Part shown: positions 42,107 through 51,405 of the stretch, piece after piece
Layout: the number at the start of each line of letters is the position of its first letter
How positions within the stretch are numbered: position 1 is the first letter of the stretch
Assembly: GCA_003248865.1 (NCBI GenBank)
Contig: QFPK01000018.1
Coordinates: 4,493-68,492, forward strand
DNA length: 64,000 nt
Direction of reading: 5' to 3'
Source of the DNA: Sphingomonas sp.
Lineage (GTDB): Bacteria > Pseudomonadota > Alphaproteobacteria > Sphingomonadales > Sphingomonadaceae
The notes under the pieces: model-generated
What the model saw: only the letters and a program-made list of their open reading frames with translations
Told to the model about the DNA's origin: nothing
Database searches by the model: none
Translations under genes and position numbers: made by a program

Positions 42107-43102
42107 ATGCGGTTCATCGTCAATACCTTGCTGACCCTGCCGCTGCTGCTGGCGGGGCTGTGGGGCGGCGGGGCGCTGTGGTATCGGCTGCCGCTCGGCG
42201 AGGTGGGGCGCGGCGCGGCGGCTGTCGCGTTCGTGGCGGCCATGCTGGCGGCGATCCTGATGCTGTGGCGGCGGCGGCCGCTGCTGGCGCTGGTGGTTCT
42301 CGTTCCGATCTGGGCCGTCCTGCTCAGCTGGTGGGCGACGATCCTGCCCTCCAACACGCGCGACTGGCAGCCCGAAGTGGCGCATGTGGCGCGCGCCCGG
42401 ATCGACGGAGACGTGCTGACGGTTGAAAATGTCCGCAACTTCGACTGGCGCAGCCAGACCGATTTCGACGAGCGCTGGGAAACCCGGCGGTATCGCATCA
42501 GCCAGCTGCGCGGCGCCGACCTGTTTCTTTCCTACTGGGCCGGGGAATCGATCGCCCATGCCATCGTGAGCTTCGACTTCGCCGACAGCCTGCCGCTCGC
42601 CTTCTCCATCGAGATTCGCAAGGAAAAGGGCGAAAGCTATTCCTCCACCGCCGGTTTCTTCAAAAGTTATGAACTCGCCGTTATCGCCGCCGACGAACGC
42701 GATGTGGTGAAGGTGCGCAGCACCGTGCGCGGCGAGGATGTGCGGCTGTTCCGGCTGGACATGCAGCGCAAGACCGCACGCGGCCTGCTGGAGGAATATG
42801 TGCGGCTGGCCAACGACGTGAACGCCACCCCCCGCTGGTACAACACCCTGACCGCAAACTGCACGACGATGATCTTTGGCATGGCGCGCCGGCTGGACCC
42901 GCGCATCCGGCTGGACTGGCGCATCCTGCTGCCGGGCAAGTTGCCCTCCTTCCTGCTCGAACATGACTTCCTCAGCCGAGAGGTTCCACTGCCGGACCTG
43001 ATCGCCGCCGGCCGCATCGGCCCGCGCGCCGCCGGGCCGCCGCCGGACCCAAGTTTTTCCGCGCGGATTCGGGAGGGCGTGCCGGATCCGGCTGGGACGT
43101 GA
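42107..43102 (+). CDS. Lnb_N/DUF4105 domain membrane protein
   Basis: The product is 331 residues. Three hydrophobic segments occupy the first 85 residues. The remaining domain lies outside the membrane and matches DUF4105, whose members include the N-terminal periplasmic domain of Lnb-type lipoprotein N-acyltransferases. The likely active-site region WYNTLTANCTTMIF (Cys about 248) and the acidic WETRRYRISQLRGADLFLSYW are visible. GGGAG stands before the ATG at 42107; the longer frame upstream overlaps the preceding gene. A role in lipoprotein or envelope modification is possible but not shown. Confidence 0.78.
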   Translation: MRFIVNTLLTLPLLLAGLWGGGALWYRLPLGEVGRGAAAVAFVAAMLAAILMLWRRRPLLALVVLVPIWAVLLSWWATILPSNTRDWQPEVAHVARARIDGDVLTVENVRNFDWRSQTDFDERWETRRYRISQLRGADLFLSYWAGESIAHAIVSFDFADSLPLAFSIEIRKEKGESYSSTAGFFKSYELAVIAADERDVVKVRSTVRGEDVRLFRLDMQRKTARGLLEEYVRLANDVNATPRWYNTLTANCTTMIFGMARRLDPRIRLDWRILLPGKLPSFLLEHDFLSREVPLPDLIAAGRIGPRAAGPPPDPSFSARIREGVPDPAGT

Positions 43103-43111
43103 GTGTGGGGC

Positions 43112-43340
43112 GTTTTTGCCTCCGGCGGGCAGGGAAATGATTTCCCTGCACCCTCTGACTTGGCGTTGAGCGCTACTCTGATGTCGCGCGTGTACCTTGC
43201 TTGATTGCCTGCGGCGCTGGAGCTTGCTCGCGCCGCAGGCAATTAACTCAGTCAGCGCAACCTGAACGTTCAGCCTTCTAATGTGGGTGCAGGGAGCACG
43301 GCTCCGCTCCCTGCCGGGTTCCAAGGGCAGAGCCCTTGGC
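43112..43340 (-). repeat. Copy E of the multi-stem dispersed repeat
   Basis: It is reversed relative to B and C. It begins with TTTTTGCCTCCGGCGGGC and the GGGAAATGATTTCCC palindrome, then has the central arms at 43204-43217 and 43230-43243 (14 bases each, loop 12). It ends with AGGGAGCACGGCTCCGCTCC hairpin sequence and CCAAGGGCAGAGCCCTTGG. It lies between convergent genes (DUF4105 and a hydrolase), as B and C do. Confidence 0.9.
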
Positions 43341-43388
43341 CTATCTTATCCTCCTCACCCGAAGGCGATGACGGATGAACGCTTGAGG

Positions 43389-44165
43389 CTAAAGCCGCGC
43401 GAGCCGGTCTGCGACGAGGCGGATGGCGTGGGGGTTCCAGCCGAGGCCGCTGTGGGTGCCGGGGACGTGAAGGTTTTCCACGTCCGGGCCGGGGCGGGCG
43501 TGGGCGGCCTTGGGGTGGACGATGCCGTCTCCCAGGGCCGCGATGGCGGTGAAGGGCACGGTGGGGAGTGCGCCCGGCTGCCAGTCCACCGGCGCGGATT
43601 CGATGGGGTGGCCGGCGACGCGCTCGTAGAGTTTCCAGGCATTGTTGGCGGTGAGCAGACCCGAGACGGGGGAGCCCATGGTGATGACCTGCCGCACCGC
43701 CTGCGGATGGCGGCGGGCGAGTTCGACGGCGTAGAGGCCGCCGAGGCTCCAGCCGATGAGGGCGACGGGTTCGCGGGCGTGGGCGGTGAAGGCGAGAAAG
43801 CGGGTTTCCAGTTCCTCGAAGCGGCCGGGGCGCAGGCCCATGTTACGACCGAGCTGCCAGCCTTCCACCTTGTGACCGATGGCGGAGAGCACCCCGCGCA
43901 TGGGGGCGGTGGCCCAGTCGCCGGAGAGGAAGCCGGGCAGCACCAGCACATGGCGGGAGGGCCAGTGCGGCAGTTCGCGTATGAGCTGGATGCGCTGGCG
44001 GCGGAAGGCCTGCAGTTCGCCCAGTGACCGCAGTTCGGCGGCGTAAGCGAGGCGGCCCGGCGGCCCAAGGTCGGGCCTGACTGAAGACTCCCCGGGATCC
44101 TGGTTGATCCCGGGGGCTTCCGGTTGCTGCTGCATCACACCGCCATCTGCAAGGTCCGGGCGCAT
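43389..44165 (-). CDS. Alpha/beta hydrolase (lipase-like)
   Basis: The product is about 258 residues. The oxyanion-hole segment VLVLPGFLSGDWAT and nucleophile elbow ALIGWSLGGLYAVEL (Ser about 140) are clear. The Asp is probably in ALGDGIVHPKA and the His in VPGTHSGLGWNP. AAGGGCGGG before ATG 44165 (MRPDLADGG) is the best start; ATG 44135 is possible. The substrate is unknown. It lies after rne in the opposite direction to the DUF4105 gene. Confidence 0.82.
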   Translation of the reverse strand: MRPDLADGGVMQQQPEAPGINQDPGESSVRPDLGPPGRLAYAAELRSLGELQAFRRQRIQLIRELPHWPSRHVLVLPGFLSGDWATAPMRGVLSAIGHKVEGWQLGRNMGLRPGRFEELETRFLAFTAHAREPVALIGWSLGGLYAVELARRHPQAVRQVITMGSPVSGLLTANNAWKLYERVAGHPIESAPVDWQPGALPTVPFTAIAALGDGIVHPKAAHARPGPDVENLHVPGTHSGLGWNPHAIRLVADRLARL

Positions 44166-44233
44166 CCCGCCCTTATAGGGGATGGATTGCGACGGTTTGA
44201 AGATGGCGGCCGTGGGATGCCCTTTCCGCTTGC

Positions 44234-46861
44234 TCAGTCGCCGAAGGTGCGCTGCCACCAGCCGCGCCGGGGCGGGCCTTCGGCTTCGGCGACGGCTTCC
44301 GCGACCGGTTCGGGCTCCGGCGCTGCCGCTTCCGGCTCGGCCGGGGCGGCGGCTACTGCCTTGGGCTCCGCTGTGGCCTTGGGCGCGGCCTTGCGGCGGC
44401 CCTTCGGCTTGGGCGCGGCCTCTTCCGCGGGCGCTTCGACGGCGGGTTCGGGCGCAGCTTCGGCCGGGGTTTCGGCTGCGGTCTCGACCGCCTTGGCCTT
44501 GGTGCTGCGCCGACGCTTCGGCTTCTCGGCCGGGGCCTCCGCTGCCTCTGCGACGGGTTCCGGAGCCGGGGCCTCAGCAACGACTTCCTCGGCCACTGCT
44601 TCGACCGCGGGGGCTTCGGCGGCCTTCGCCTTGGTGCTGCGGCGACGGCCCTTGGGCTTGGCGGGCACTTCCACGACAGCCTCTTCGGTCACCACGTCGG
44701 CTGCGATGTCCGACACGGGCTGTTCGGGCGCTTCGTCCGCGCCGCTTTCCTCGTCCGCGTTCTCCGCCACGCCTTCAGCTGCGACACCATCCTGGCCGTC
44801 ACGACGGCCACCCCGACGGCGGCGACGGCGCCTGCGGCGGCGTTCACCGCCCTCGCCTGCTTCCTCGCCCTCGGTCGCTTCGGGTGCGCCTTCGGCAGGC
44901 GTTTCAGCCTGGGCTTCGGCATCGTCCTCGCGGGTGCCTTCCGGGGCGTCGCCGCGATCGCGACCACCCCGACGACGACGGCGGCGACGACGGCCCCCGT
45001 TGCGATCCTCCCGCTCCTCGCGATCTTCGCGCGGCTCGCGGCGGCCGCGGGATTCGGTTTCCGCCTCTTCGGCGTCGTCCTCGTCCTCCTCTTCGATCTC
45101 GTCCGGTTCGTCGAGGTCGGCATAGGCTTGCGGGGCGGCGAGCGCGGCCATGCGCGGGGCCTGCGCGGGCGGCGGGCCGCTGCTGTCGATGGCGAGGCGG
45201 CCGCCGATCAGCGATTCATCCGGCACCACTTCGATGAGGACGCCATAGCGCGCTTCCAGCTCGGCCAGTTCGGCGCGCTTGCGGTTGAGCATGTAGACGG
45301 CCACCGAGCGGTCCGCGCGGAGGCGGAACACCGAGGCGCGGCCCTTGACCGCTTCTTCTTCCAGCAGGCGCAGCGCGGCGAGCGCGGCGGAGCCATCGGT
45401 GCGGATGAGGCCGGAGCCGTCGCACATCGGGCAGACCTGGGTGGAGGCTTCCAGCACGCCGGTGCGCAGGCGCTGGCGGCTCATTTCCAGAAGGCCGAAG
45501 GAGGAGATGCGGCCGACCTGGATGCGGGCGCGGTCCTGCTTCAGCGCATCCTTCAGGGCGCGCTCCACCTTGCGGTTGTTGCCGTTCGATTCCATGTCGA
45601 TGAAGTCGACCACAACGAGCCCGGCGAGATCGCGCAGCCGGAGCTGGCGGGCGACTTCCTCGGCGGCTTCGATGTTGGTCTTGAGGGCGGTTTCCTCGAT
45701 GTTGTACTCGCGCGTGGAGCGGCCCGAGTTCACGTCGATGGCGACCAGCGCTTCCGTCGGGTTGATGACGATATAGCCGCCCGAGCGCAGGTTCACGACC
45801 GGGTTCAGCAGCGCAGCGAGCTGGCTTTCGACCCCGGCGCGGTGGAACAGCGGCACCGGATCAGCATAGGGCTGCACCTTCTTGGCATGGCTGGGCATCA
45901 GCAGCTTCATGAAGCTCTTGGCCTGCGCATAGCTTTCCGGGCCGTCGACCAGCACCTCGTCGATCTCGCGGGTGTAGATGTCGCGGATGGCGCGCTTGAT
46001 GAGATCGGAATCCTCATAGATCAGCGCGGGGGCGCTGGAGGTGAGGGTCTTCTCGCGGATCTCGTCCCACAGGCGGGTGAGGTAATCGAAGTCGCGCTTG
46101 ATCTCCGTCTTGGTGCGCTCGAGGCCCGCGGTGCGGACGATGGCGCCCATGGTGGACGGCAGGTTCAGGTCCGCCATGATGGACTTCAGGCGCTTGCGGT
46201 CGGCTGCGTTGGCGATCTTGCGGCTGATGCCGCCGCCCTGCGCCGTGTTGGGCATCAGCACCGAGTAGCGGCCCGCGAGCGAGATATAGGTGGTGAGCGC
46301 GGCGCCCTTGTTGCCGCGTTCTTCCTTCACCACCTGCACAAGCATCACCTGGCGACGGCGGATGACTTCCTGGATCTTGTAGCGGCGGCGCAGCGCCATG
46401 CGGCGGCGACGTAGCGCTTCCGCGCCGGCTTCCTCGGTGTTGCCATGCTCTTCCGGGCGGGCACGGGGGGCTTCGCCCTCCCCTTCGGCTTCGGCGGATT
46501 CGCTGCTGTCCGCGCCGTCGTGCGGCTCGGCATCGTCATCCTCATGGTCGTAGCCGCCATGGCCTTCCTCGGCCAGCGCCTGTTCCTCACGCAAAAGAGC
46601 GTCGCGGTCTTCCTTGGGGATCTGGTAATAATCCGGGTGGATTTCCGAGAAGGCGAGGAAGCCGTGGCGGTTTCCGCCGTAATCGATGAAGGCCGCCTGC
46701 AGCGACGGCTCGACGCGCGTCACCTTGGCGAGATAGATATTGCCCTTGATCTGCTTGCGGGCGGCGGCCTCGAAATCAAACTCCTCGATCCGGCTTCCCT
46801 TGACGACGGCGACCCGGGTTTCCTCCGGGTGGCGGCCGTCGATCAGCATCCTTGTTGTCAT
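44234..46861 (-). CDS. rne: Ribonuclease E/G
   Basis: The product is 875 residues. It is the main endoribonuclease in mRNA decay and rRNA processing. The N-terminal S1 domain (about 35-110) starts at KGNIYLAKVTRVEPSLQ and is split by an acidic insert. The catalytic region includes VVDFIDMESNGNNRKVERAL, and the zinc link CPMCDGSG joins subunits. The last 280 residues are low complexity: Arg-rich blocks (RRRRRRRRGGRDR) and Ala/Glu/Pro-rich stretches, probably a scaffold for RNA and partner proteins. GGGAG stands before the ATG at 46861, preceded by the hairpin array in the leader. The family is certain. Confidence 0.94.
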   Translation of the reverse strand: MTTRMLIDGRHPEETRVAVVKGSRIEEFDFEAAARKQIKGNIYLAKVTRVEPSLQAAFIDYGGNRHGFLAFSEIHPDYYQIPKEDRDALLREEQALAEEGHGGYDHEDDDAEPHDGADSSESAEAEGEGEAPRARPEEHGNTEEAGAEALRRRRMALRRRYKIQEVIRRRQVMLVQVVKEERGNKGAALTTYISLAGRYSVLMPNTAQGGGISRKIANAADRKRLKSIMADLNLPSTMGAIVRTAGLERTKTEIKRDFDYLTRLWDEIREKTLTSSAPALIYEDSDLIKRAIRDIYTREIDEVLVDGPESYAQAKSFMKLLMPSHAKKVQPYADPVPLFHRAGVESQLAALLNPVVNLRSGGYIVINPTEALVAIDVNSGRSTREYNIEETALKTNIEAAEEVARQLRLRDLAGLVVVDFIDMESNGNNRKVERALKDALKQDRARIQVGRISSFGLLEMSRQRLRTGVLEASTQVCPMCDGSGLIRTDGSAALAALRLLEEEAVKGRASVFRLRADRSVAVYMLNRKRAELAELEARYGVLIEVVPDESLIGGRLAIDSSGPPPAQAPRMAALAAPQAYADLDEPDEIEEEDEDDAEEAETESRGRREPREDREEREDRNGGRRRRRRRRGGRDRGDAPEGTREDDAEAQAETPAEGAPEATEGEEAGEGGERRRRRRRRRRGGRRDGQDGVAAEGVAENADEESGADEAPEQPVSDIAADVVTEEAVVEVPAKPKGRRRSTKAKAAEAPAVEAVAEEVVAEAPAPEPVAEAAEAPAEKPKRRRSTKAKAVETAAETPAEAAPEPAVEAPAEEAAPKPKGRRKAAPKATAEPKAVAAAPAEPEAAAPEPEPVAEAVAEAEGPPRRGWWQRTFGD

Positions 46862-47373
46862 TGAAAAGTCTCCCTGCGCCTTTGGCGCCATTGTTTGACG
46901 CGCGTGTGGCGCGAACGGTTGACGCGCCGATGGCGCGATGAGGTTCGGCGCGCATGGCGCCGGAAAGGCTGGCGGCGGCATTCGGCCGACGCGCAGAAAA
47001 CGGGGGGTTCATCGGGATCTGGGACACCCGCGACGAGAGTTGGAAATGAGGGATGGCCTGCGGGCGACGCAGGGGTGAAACCGGCGCGGGGCGGATCGCC
47101 CCCGGTTCCATTCCAGATTCTGCGTGCCTGATCGCGTGCATTCAACCCCGACAGTCTGCCCGGGAACGACGGCCGGCGCCCATGATCGGCGCGGCTGCCC
47201 GGACGGCATCAAACCGGAAGCCCGCCGGCGGTCTGCGGTCCCAGCGGTCCCGCCCCGGCTTCCTGGCCAACATGCCTGAACGGGTCAGCTAGCAGCCGGA
47301 TGCGCGGTCGGCAAGTGCGGGGTGGCTGAGGCCCGGGCTAAAGCGTTGGCGCCGGGTGCCGTTTCCCCGGTTC
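46862..47373. other. Long rne-fliD divergent region
   Basis: The 512 bases have no supported gene. The part next to rne (46876-46962) is a regular hairpin array. The middle (46980-47200) is GC-rich without clear motifs. The side next to fliD has no clear ribosome-binding site for fliD, so the fliD start or its regulation may be unusual. Short ORFs in the region are not supported. Confidence 0.75.
46876..46962 (-). promoter_or_regulatory. Array of four GC hairpins in the rne leader
   Basis: Perfect stems occur at 46876-46888 (GCGCC/GGCGC, 3-base loop), 46899-46913 (CGCGC/GCGCG), 46923-46937 (CGCGCC/GGCGCG, 3-base loop) and 46946-46962 (CGGCGC/GCGCCG). The spacing is about 24 bases, and TTGACGCGC-like flanks repeat in phase. 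The array ends close to the GGGAG ribosome-binding site. RNase E controls its own mRNA through the 5' leader in other bacteria, so this is a candidate control element. Confidence 0.65.
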
Positions 47374-48822
47374 ATGACCAGCAATGTGATCCAGTCGCTG
47401 AACGCCGGGTCCGGCATCGACGTGAAGGCCCTGACCGAAAGCCTTGTGGCTGCCGAGAAGGAGCCCCGGACCAAATTGCTGGATGACCGGCAGGCCAGGG
47501 TGGACGCCCGGATATCGGCCATGGGGCAGTTCCGCACCGGTCTGGACGGCGTGGTGTCCGCTCTGGACAGCCGGATCAAGTCCGGCGTGCTGTCTGCCAT
47601 CGCATCCGTGTCTGACGCGAGCGTGCTGGGGCTGAGCTTTTCATCGGGCGCGGTGCTGCCGCGCCAGCAGATCGAGGTGCGGGCGCTGGCGCAGGGCCAG
47701 ACCCTGTCCTCTGCGGCGGTCGCTGATGCGGGCGCGGCAGTGGGACAGGGCACGCTGACGTTCAAATTCGGCAGCGTGGGCGGCAGCGGCGCGGCGACCG
47801 GGTTCGAGGCGGGCACGCTGGCCGATCTGGTGGTGACCATCGGGCCGGAGGATGATTCGCTGACGGGCCTGCGCGACGCCATCAACGATGCGGCGGCGAG
47901 CGCCGGCGTTTCCATCGAGGCGCGCATCCTGACGGACGCTTCGGGGTCGCGGTTGCAGATACGTGGCACCACGGGCGAGGCGCGGGGCTTCACCATCGAG
48001 GCCGAAGGCGATGCGGCGCTGTCCGACTATGCCTTTGGCGTGGGTGTTTCGGGCATTCTGAGCCGGACGCAGCATGCCACGGACGCAGTGCTGGTGGTGG
48101 ACGGGCTGGAACTGAAGCGGTCCTCCAACACCGTCAGCGACCTGCTGCCGGGCGCGACGCTGACGCTGAAGAAGGCGAGCCCGGGGACGTTGGTGACGAT
48201 CGAGGCGCAGCGGGACACGAGCGAGCTGTCGCAGGCGGTGCGGGATGTGGCCGAGACGCTGAACCAGCTGGTGAGTTTCGGCCGGGAACTGTCGGCGGGA
48301 GCCGGAAGTGGCGTCGCGACGGCGGGTGCTCTGGTTTCCGACAGCACGACGCGGCGCGTGCTGCAAATGCTGGGCAGTCTGAGCACCCGGGCGTTGGTGA
48401 CGGGCGACGGCACCTCCCCCACGATGCTGGCGGACATGGGCATCACCGTGGACCGGACCGGGGTGTTCAGCATCGACGAGGTCAGGCTGGCGAAGGTGGT
48501 GTCGGAACAACCGCAGGCGGTGGAAAAGCTGATCACCGCGCTGAACGCCAGCGCGACGACCACCGAGCCTGCGGGACCGCTTCGCCAGATGGCGGCGCTG
48601 TTCAAGATGGCGGTGGACGGGGAAAACGGCCAGCCGACTGCGCTGGCGAAGGAATCCGCCGCCATCGCCAAGGACCGCACCGCGCTGGACGAGCGGATGG
48701 AACGGCTGACCACGAGCTACACGAAGCAGTTCACCCAGCTGGATCTGGCCGTGGGGCAATCGAAGCAGCTGCTCACCTATCTGCAGCAACAGATCGCGCT
48801 GTGGACCAAATCCGATGACTGA
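47374..48822 (+). CDS. fliD: Flagellar hook-associated protein 2 (FliD, filament cap)
   Basis: The product is 482 residues and forms the cap that guides flagellin assembly. The N-terminal part (VIQSLNAGSGIDVKALTESL) and the coiled C-terminal half with LADMGITVDRTGVFSIDE and ERMERLTTSYTKQFTQLDLA match FliD. The start is MTSNVIQSL at 47374, or 47356 if the upstream ATG is used; neither has a good Shine-Dalgarno sequence. fliS follows 22 bases downstream. No other flagellar genes occur in the window, so the main cluster must be elsewhere. Confidence 0.9.
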   Translation: MTSNVIQSLNAGSGIDVKALTESLVAAEKEPRTKLLDDRQARVDARISAMGQFRTGLDGVVSALDSRIKSGVLSAIASVSDASVLGLSFSSGAVLPRQQIEVRALAQGQTLSSAAVADAGAAVGQGTLTFKFGSVGGSGAATGFEAGTLADLVVTIGPEDDSLTGLRDAINDAAASAGVSIEARILTDASGSRLQIRGTTGEARGFTIEAEGDAALSDYAFGVGVSGILSRTQHATDAVLVVDGLELKRSSNTVSDLLPGATLTLKKASPGTLVTIEAQRDTSELSQAVRDVAETLNQLVSFGRELSAGAGSGVATAGALVSDSTTRRVLQMLGSLSTRALVTGDGTSPTMLADMGITVDRTGVFSIDEVRLAKVVSEQPQAVEKLITALNASATTTEPAGPLRQMAALFKMAVDGENGQPTALAKESAAIAKDRTALDERMERLTTSYTKQFTQLDLAVGQSKQLLTYLQQQIALWTKSDD

Positions 48823-48844
48823 ACCCAACTGACGGGAGACGCTG

Positions 48845-49270
48845 ATGCTTGATACCCTTGCCCGCCCGAACGGCGGCGCCCCGAACAACACAGCTCTGCA
48901 AAGCTATGGCCGCATTGCGCTGGACGCGCGGGTGGCGGGCGCCTCCCCCCATCAGCTGATCGCCATGCTGTATCAGCGGCTGGAATCGCTGATGCGCGAG
49001 GCGCATGAAGCCGCGCGCTTCGGCAACAGCGCCCGCCGCCTGCGCGCCACCGAGCGGGCGCTGACCATCGTGGACGGGCTGGACACCACGCTGGACATGA
49101 AGCGGGGTGGCGACGTCGCCCGGGCGTTGCATGAAGTCTATGGCCTGCTGCGCAGCCGCCTGCTGGATGGGCGTGCGGAGGGGCTGGGTGAGGCGGTCAA
49201 CTCTGTGGGGGAAATTCGGGCTGCCTGGGTGGAGATGGCGGCGCAGTTGCGTGGGATTGCGGCGAACTAA
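48845..49270 (+). CDS. fliS: Flagellar export chaperone FliS
   Basis: The product is 141 residues, the usual size. FliS binds flagellin in the cytoplasm and stops it from polymerising before export. GASPHQLIAMLYQRLESLMREA and the helical repeat with RRLRATERALTIVDGLDTTLD (helix contact region) fit the family. It is in one transcript with fliD. The order fliD-fliS is the usual one. Confidence 0.88.
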   Translation: MLDTLARPNGGAPNNTALQSYGRIALDARVAGASPHQLIAMLYQRLESLMREAHEAARFGNSARRLRATERALTIVDGLDTTLDMKRGGDVARALHEVYGLLRSRLLDGRAEGLGEAVNSVGEIRAAWVEMAAQLRGIAAN

Positions 49271-49389
49271 GGGGGCGGCACACCCCGGAAATTCCCGACT
49301 GTTGCCCCGTGGACAGTTGCAAGCCGATCTGACAGGTTCCCGCCACTTGACCCGGCGCGGATGCCGGAAGGCCTGTGTGGGGGAACATT

Positions 49390-51405
49390 ATGCGTCTGCA
49401 ATTGCTCGCTTTCGCCGCGATCCTAGGCGCCGTGCCAGTTGAGGCGGCGCCCGATGGGGCGTCAAAAGCGGTCGATGCTTTCGTTGCCACGCCCGCGCTG
49501 ACGCCCGCTTCCGCCGCCGAGGCAAAGGCGAGTTGCGATTCCTATCTGGACCGCGCCGCCGCCCTGCAGGCGGCGCTGGAAAAACAGCCCGGCACGGCGC
49601 TGACGCTCCGCCGCTATGACGAATTGATGCTGGTGCTGAACGCGGCCCTGTTCGATGCCAGCATCGTTGACCAGACCGGCGCCACCGCCGAGCTTCGCGA
49701 TGCCGGGCGTGCCTGTCAGGCGGCAGTGGGCAACCGGCAGACGGCGATCAGCCTCTCGCGCCCGATTTATGACCGGCTGAAGGCCGCGCCGGTGCCGGGC
49801 GATCCGGTTGCGCGCCGCATCCTGACCCGGACGCTGGAAGGCTATGAGCGGGCCGGGGTGGCCGGCGACGCGGCAGCGCGGGCGCGGATCACTGCGTTGC
49901 AGGAGAAGATCACCGCGGACGGGCTGACGTTCGACAGCAATATCGCCAACGGCCGCAAGACGATCACGGCGAAGCCGGCGGAACTGGCCGGGCTGCCGGC
50001 AGACTTCATCAAGGCGCGTCCTCCCGGTGCGGACGGGCTGGTGACGATTTCCACCGATTATCCCGATGTCGGGCCGGTGATGAATTATGCGAAGAGCGAC
50101 GACCTGCGCCGCCGCCTGCTGATCACCAACAACAACCGGGCGCCCGAGAATGATGCGGTTCTGACCAGCCTGCTGAACGGCCGCGATGCGCTGGCGCATG
50201 AACTGGGGCGGCCGGACTATGCGGCGCTGATCCTTGAAGACAAGATGCTGGATACGCCCGCCAAGGTACGCGCCATGCTGGACGATGTAGCGACAGCCGC
50301 CACCGGAGCCTCGGACCGCGACTTCGCGCGGATGCTGGCGCGACTTCAGAAGACGGACCCGTCGGTGCAGGCGCTGACGCCGTGGCGGACAGCTTATGCG
50401 CGGACGCTGATCCGCGCCGAGGATTATGCCGTCGATCCGCAGGAGGTCCGCCGCTATTTCGCTTATGATAATGTGCAGAAAGGGATTTTCCGCCTGACCG
50501 AGGATCTGTTCGGGGTGCAGATCCGGCCCTGGGCGACGAAACTGTGGAGCCCGGACGCGCAGGCGTTCGAGATCGTGGAGAAGGGCGAGGTGATCGGCCG
50601 CTTCTATCTGGATACCCACCCCCGGCCCGGCAAATATAATCATGCCAATGTGGTGCCGATCCGCTTCGGCCTGACCGGCCGCGCCCTGCCGGTTGCCGCG
50701 CTGGTGACGAATTTCCCGAGCGGTGGCCATGACACGGGCCTGATGGAACATCGCGACGTGGAGACGTTCCTGCACGAATTCGGCCATCTGCTCCATGTGA
50801 TGTTCTCGGGCCGGCAGGATTGGCATCAGGCGAACATGGCCAATCTGGAATGGGATTTCATCGAGGCGCCGTCGCAGATGCTGGAAAACTGGGTGTGGGA
50901 CTATGACACACTGAAGCTGTTCGCAGTGGACGCCGACGGCAAGGTGATCCCCAAAGAGCTGGTGGAGAAGATGAACCGGGCGCGCTTCTTCGGCGACGCC
51001 TTGTCCGCGCGGTCCGGGCTTGGACTGTCCAACGTCAGCCTCAGCTATCATAGCGGTTCGGCACCGGCCGACCTGACGGCCGCCTATCGCACCGCCTGGG
51101 ATCGCTATGCCATTCCCCCCATGATGGACGGCATCAGCCCGCAGAACAGCTTCGGCCATCTGAACGGCTATTCGGCGATCTATTACACCTACACCTGGTC
51201 CAAGATCATCGCGACCGATCTGTTTTCCCTGTTTCAGGCGCAGGGCCTGCGCGACCCGGCAACGGCCGCGCGTTATCGGCAGCAGGTGCTGGCACCGGGC
51301 GGGTCGAAGCCGGCAGCAGAACTGGTTCAGGACTTCCTGGGGCGGCCGCTGAGCCTGGAGGCTTACCGCAAGCAGCTGGAACAGGGCAGCACGCCGGGCA
51401 GCTAG
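49390..51405 (+). CDS. Exported M3 family metallopeptidase (oligopeptidase)
   Basis: The product is 671 residues. A signal peptide (MRLQLLAFAAILGAVPVEA) precedes a helical body and the zinc motif FLHEFGHLLHVMFSG (HExxH), with the third ligand Glu in WDFIEAPSQMLENWVWD. The family includes thimet oligopeptidase and oligopeptidase A. Location in the periplasm is inferred from the signal. GGGGA is found just before the ATG at 49390. Its last bases overlap the convergent M20 gene by 4 bases. Confidence 0.9.
   Translation: MRLQLLAFAAILGAVPVEAAPDGASKAVDAFVATPALTPASAAEAKASCDSYLDRAAALQAALEKQPGTALTLRRYDELMLVLNAALFDASIVDQTGATAELRDAGRACQAAVGNRQTAISLSRPIYDRLKAAPVPGDPVARRILTRTLEGYERAGVAGDAAARARITALQEKITADGLTFDSNIANGRKTITAKPAELAGLPADFIKARPPGADGLVTISTDYPDVGPVMNYAKSDDLRRRLLITNNNRAPENDAVLTSLLNGRDALAHELGRPDYAALILEDKMLDTPAKVRAMLDDVATAATGASDRDFARMLARLQKTDPSVQALTPWRTAYARTLIRAEDYAVDPQEVRRYFAYDNVQKGIFRLTEDLFGVQIRPWATKLWSPDAQAFEIVEKGEVIGRFYLDTHPRPGKYNHANVVPIRFGLTGRALPVAALVTNFPSGGHDTGLMEHRDVETFLHEFGHLLHVMFSGRQDWHQANMANLEWDFIEAPSQMLENWVWDYDTLKLFAVDADGKVIPKELVEKMNRARFFGDALSARSGLGLSNVSLSYHSGSAPADLTAAYRTAWDRYAIPPMMDGISPQNSFGHLNGYSAIYYTYTWSKIIATDLFSLFQAQGLRDPATAARYRQQVLAPGGSKPAAELVQDFLGRPLSLEAYRKQLEQGSTPGS

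Noticed and set aside
44124..45237. Ser/Ala/Arg-rich plus-strand frames
   Set aside because: They are antisense shadows of the low-complexity C-terminal part of rne.
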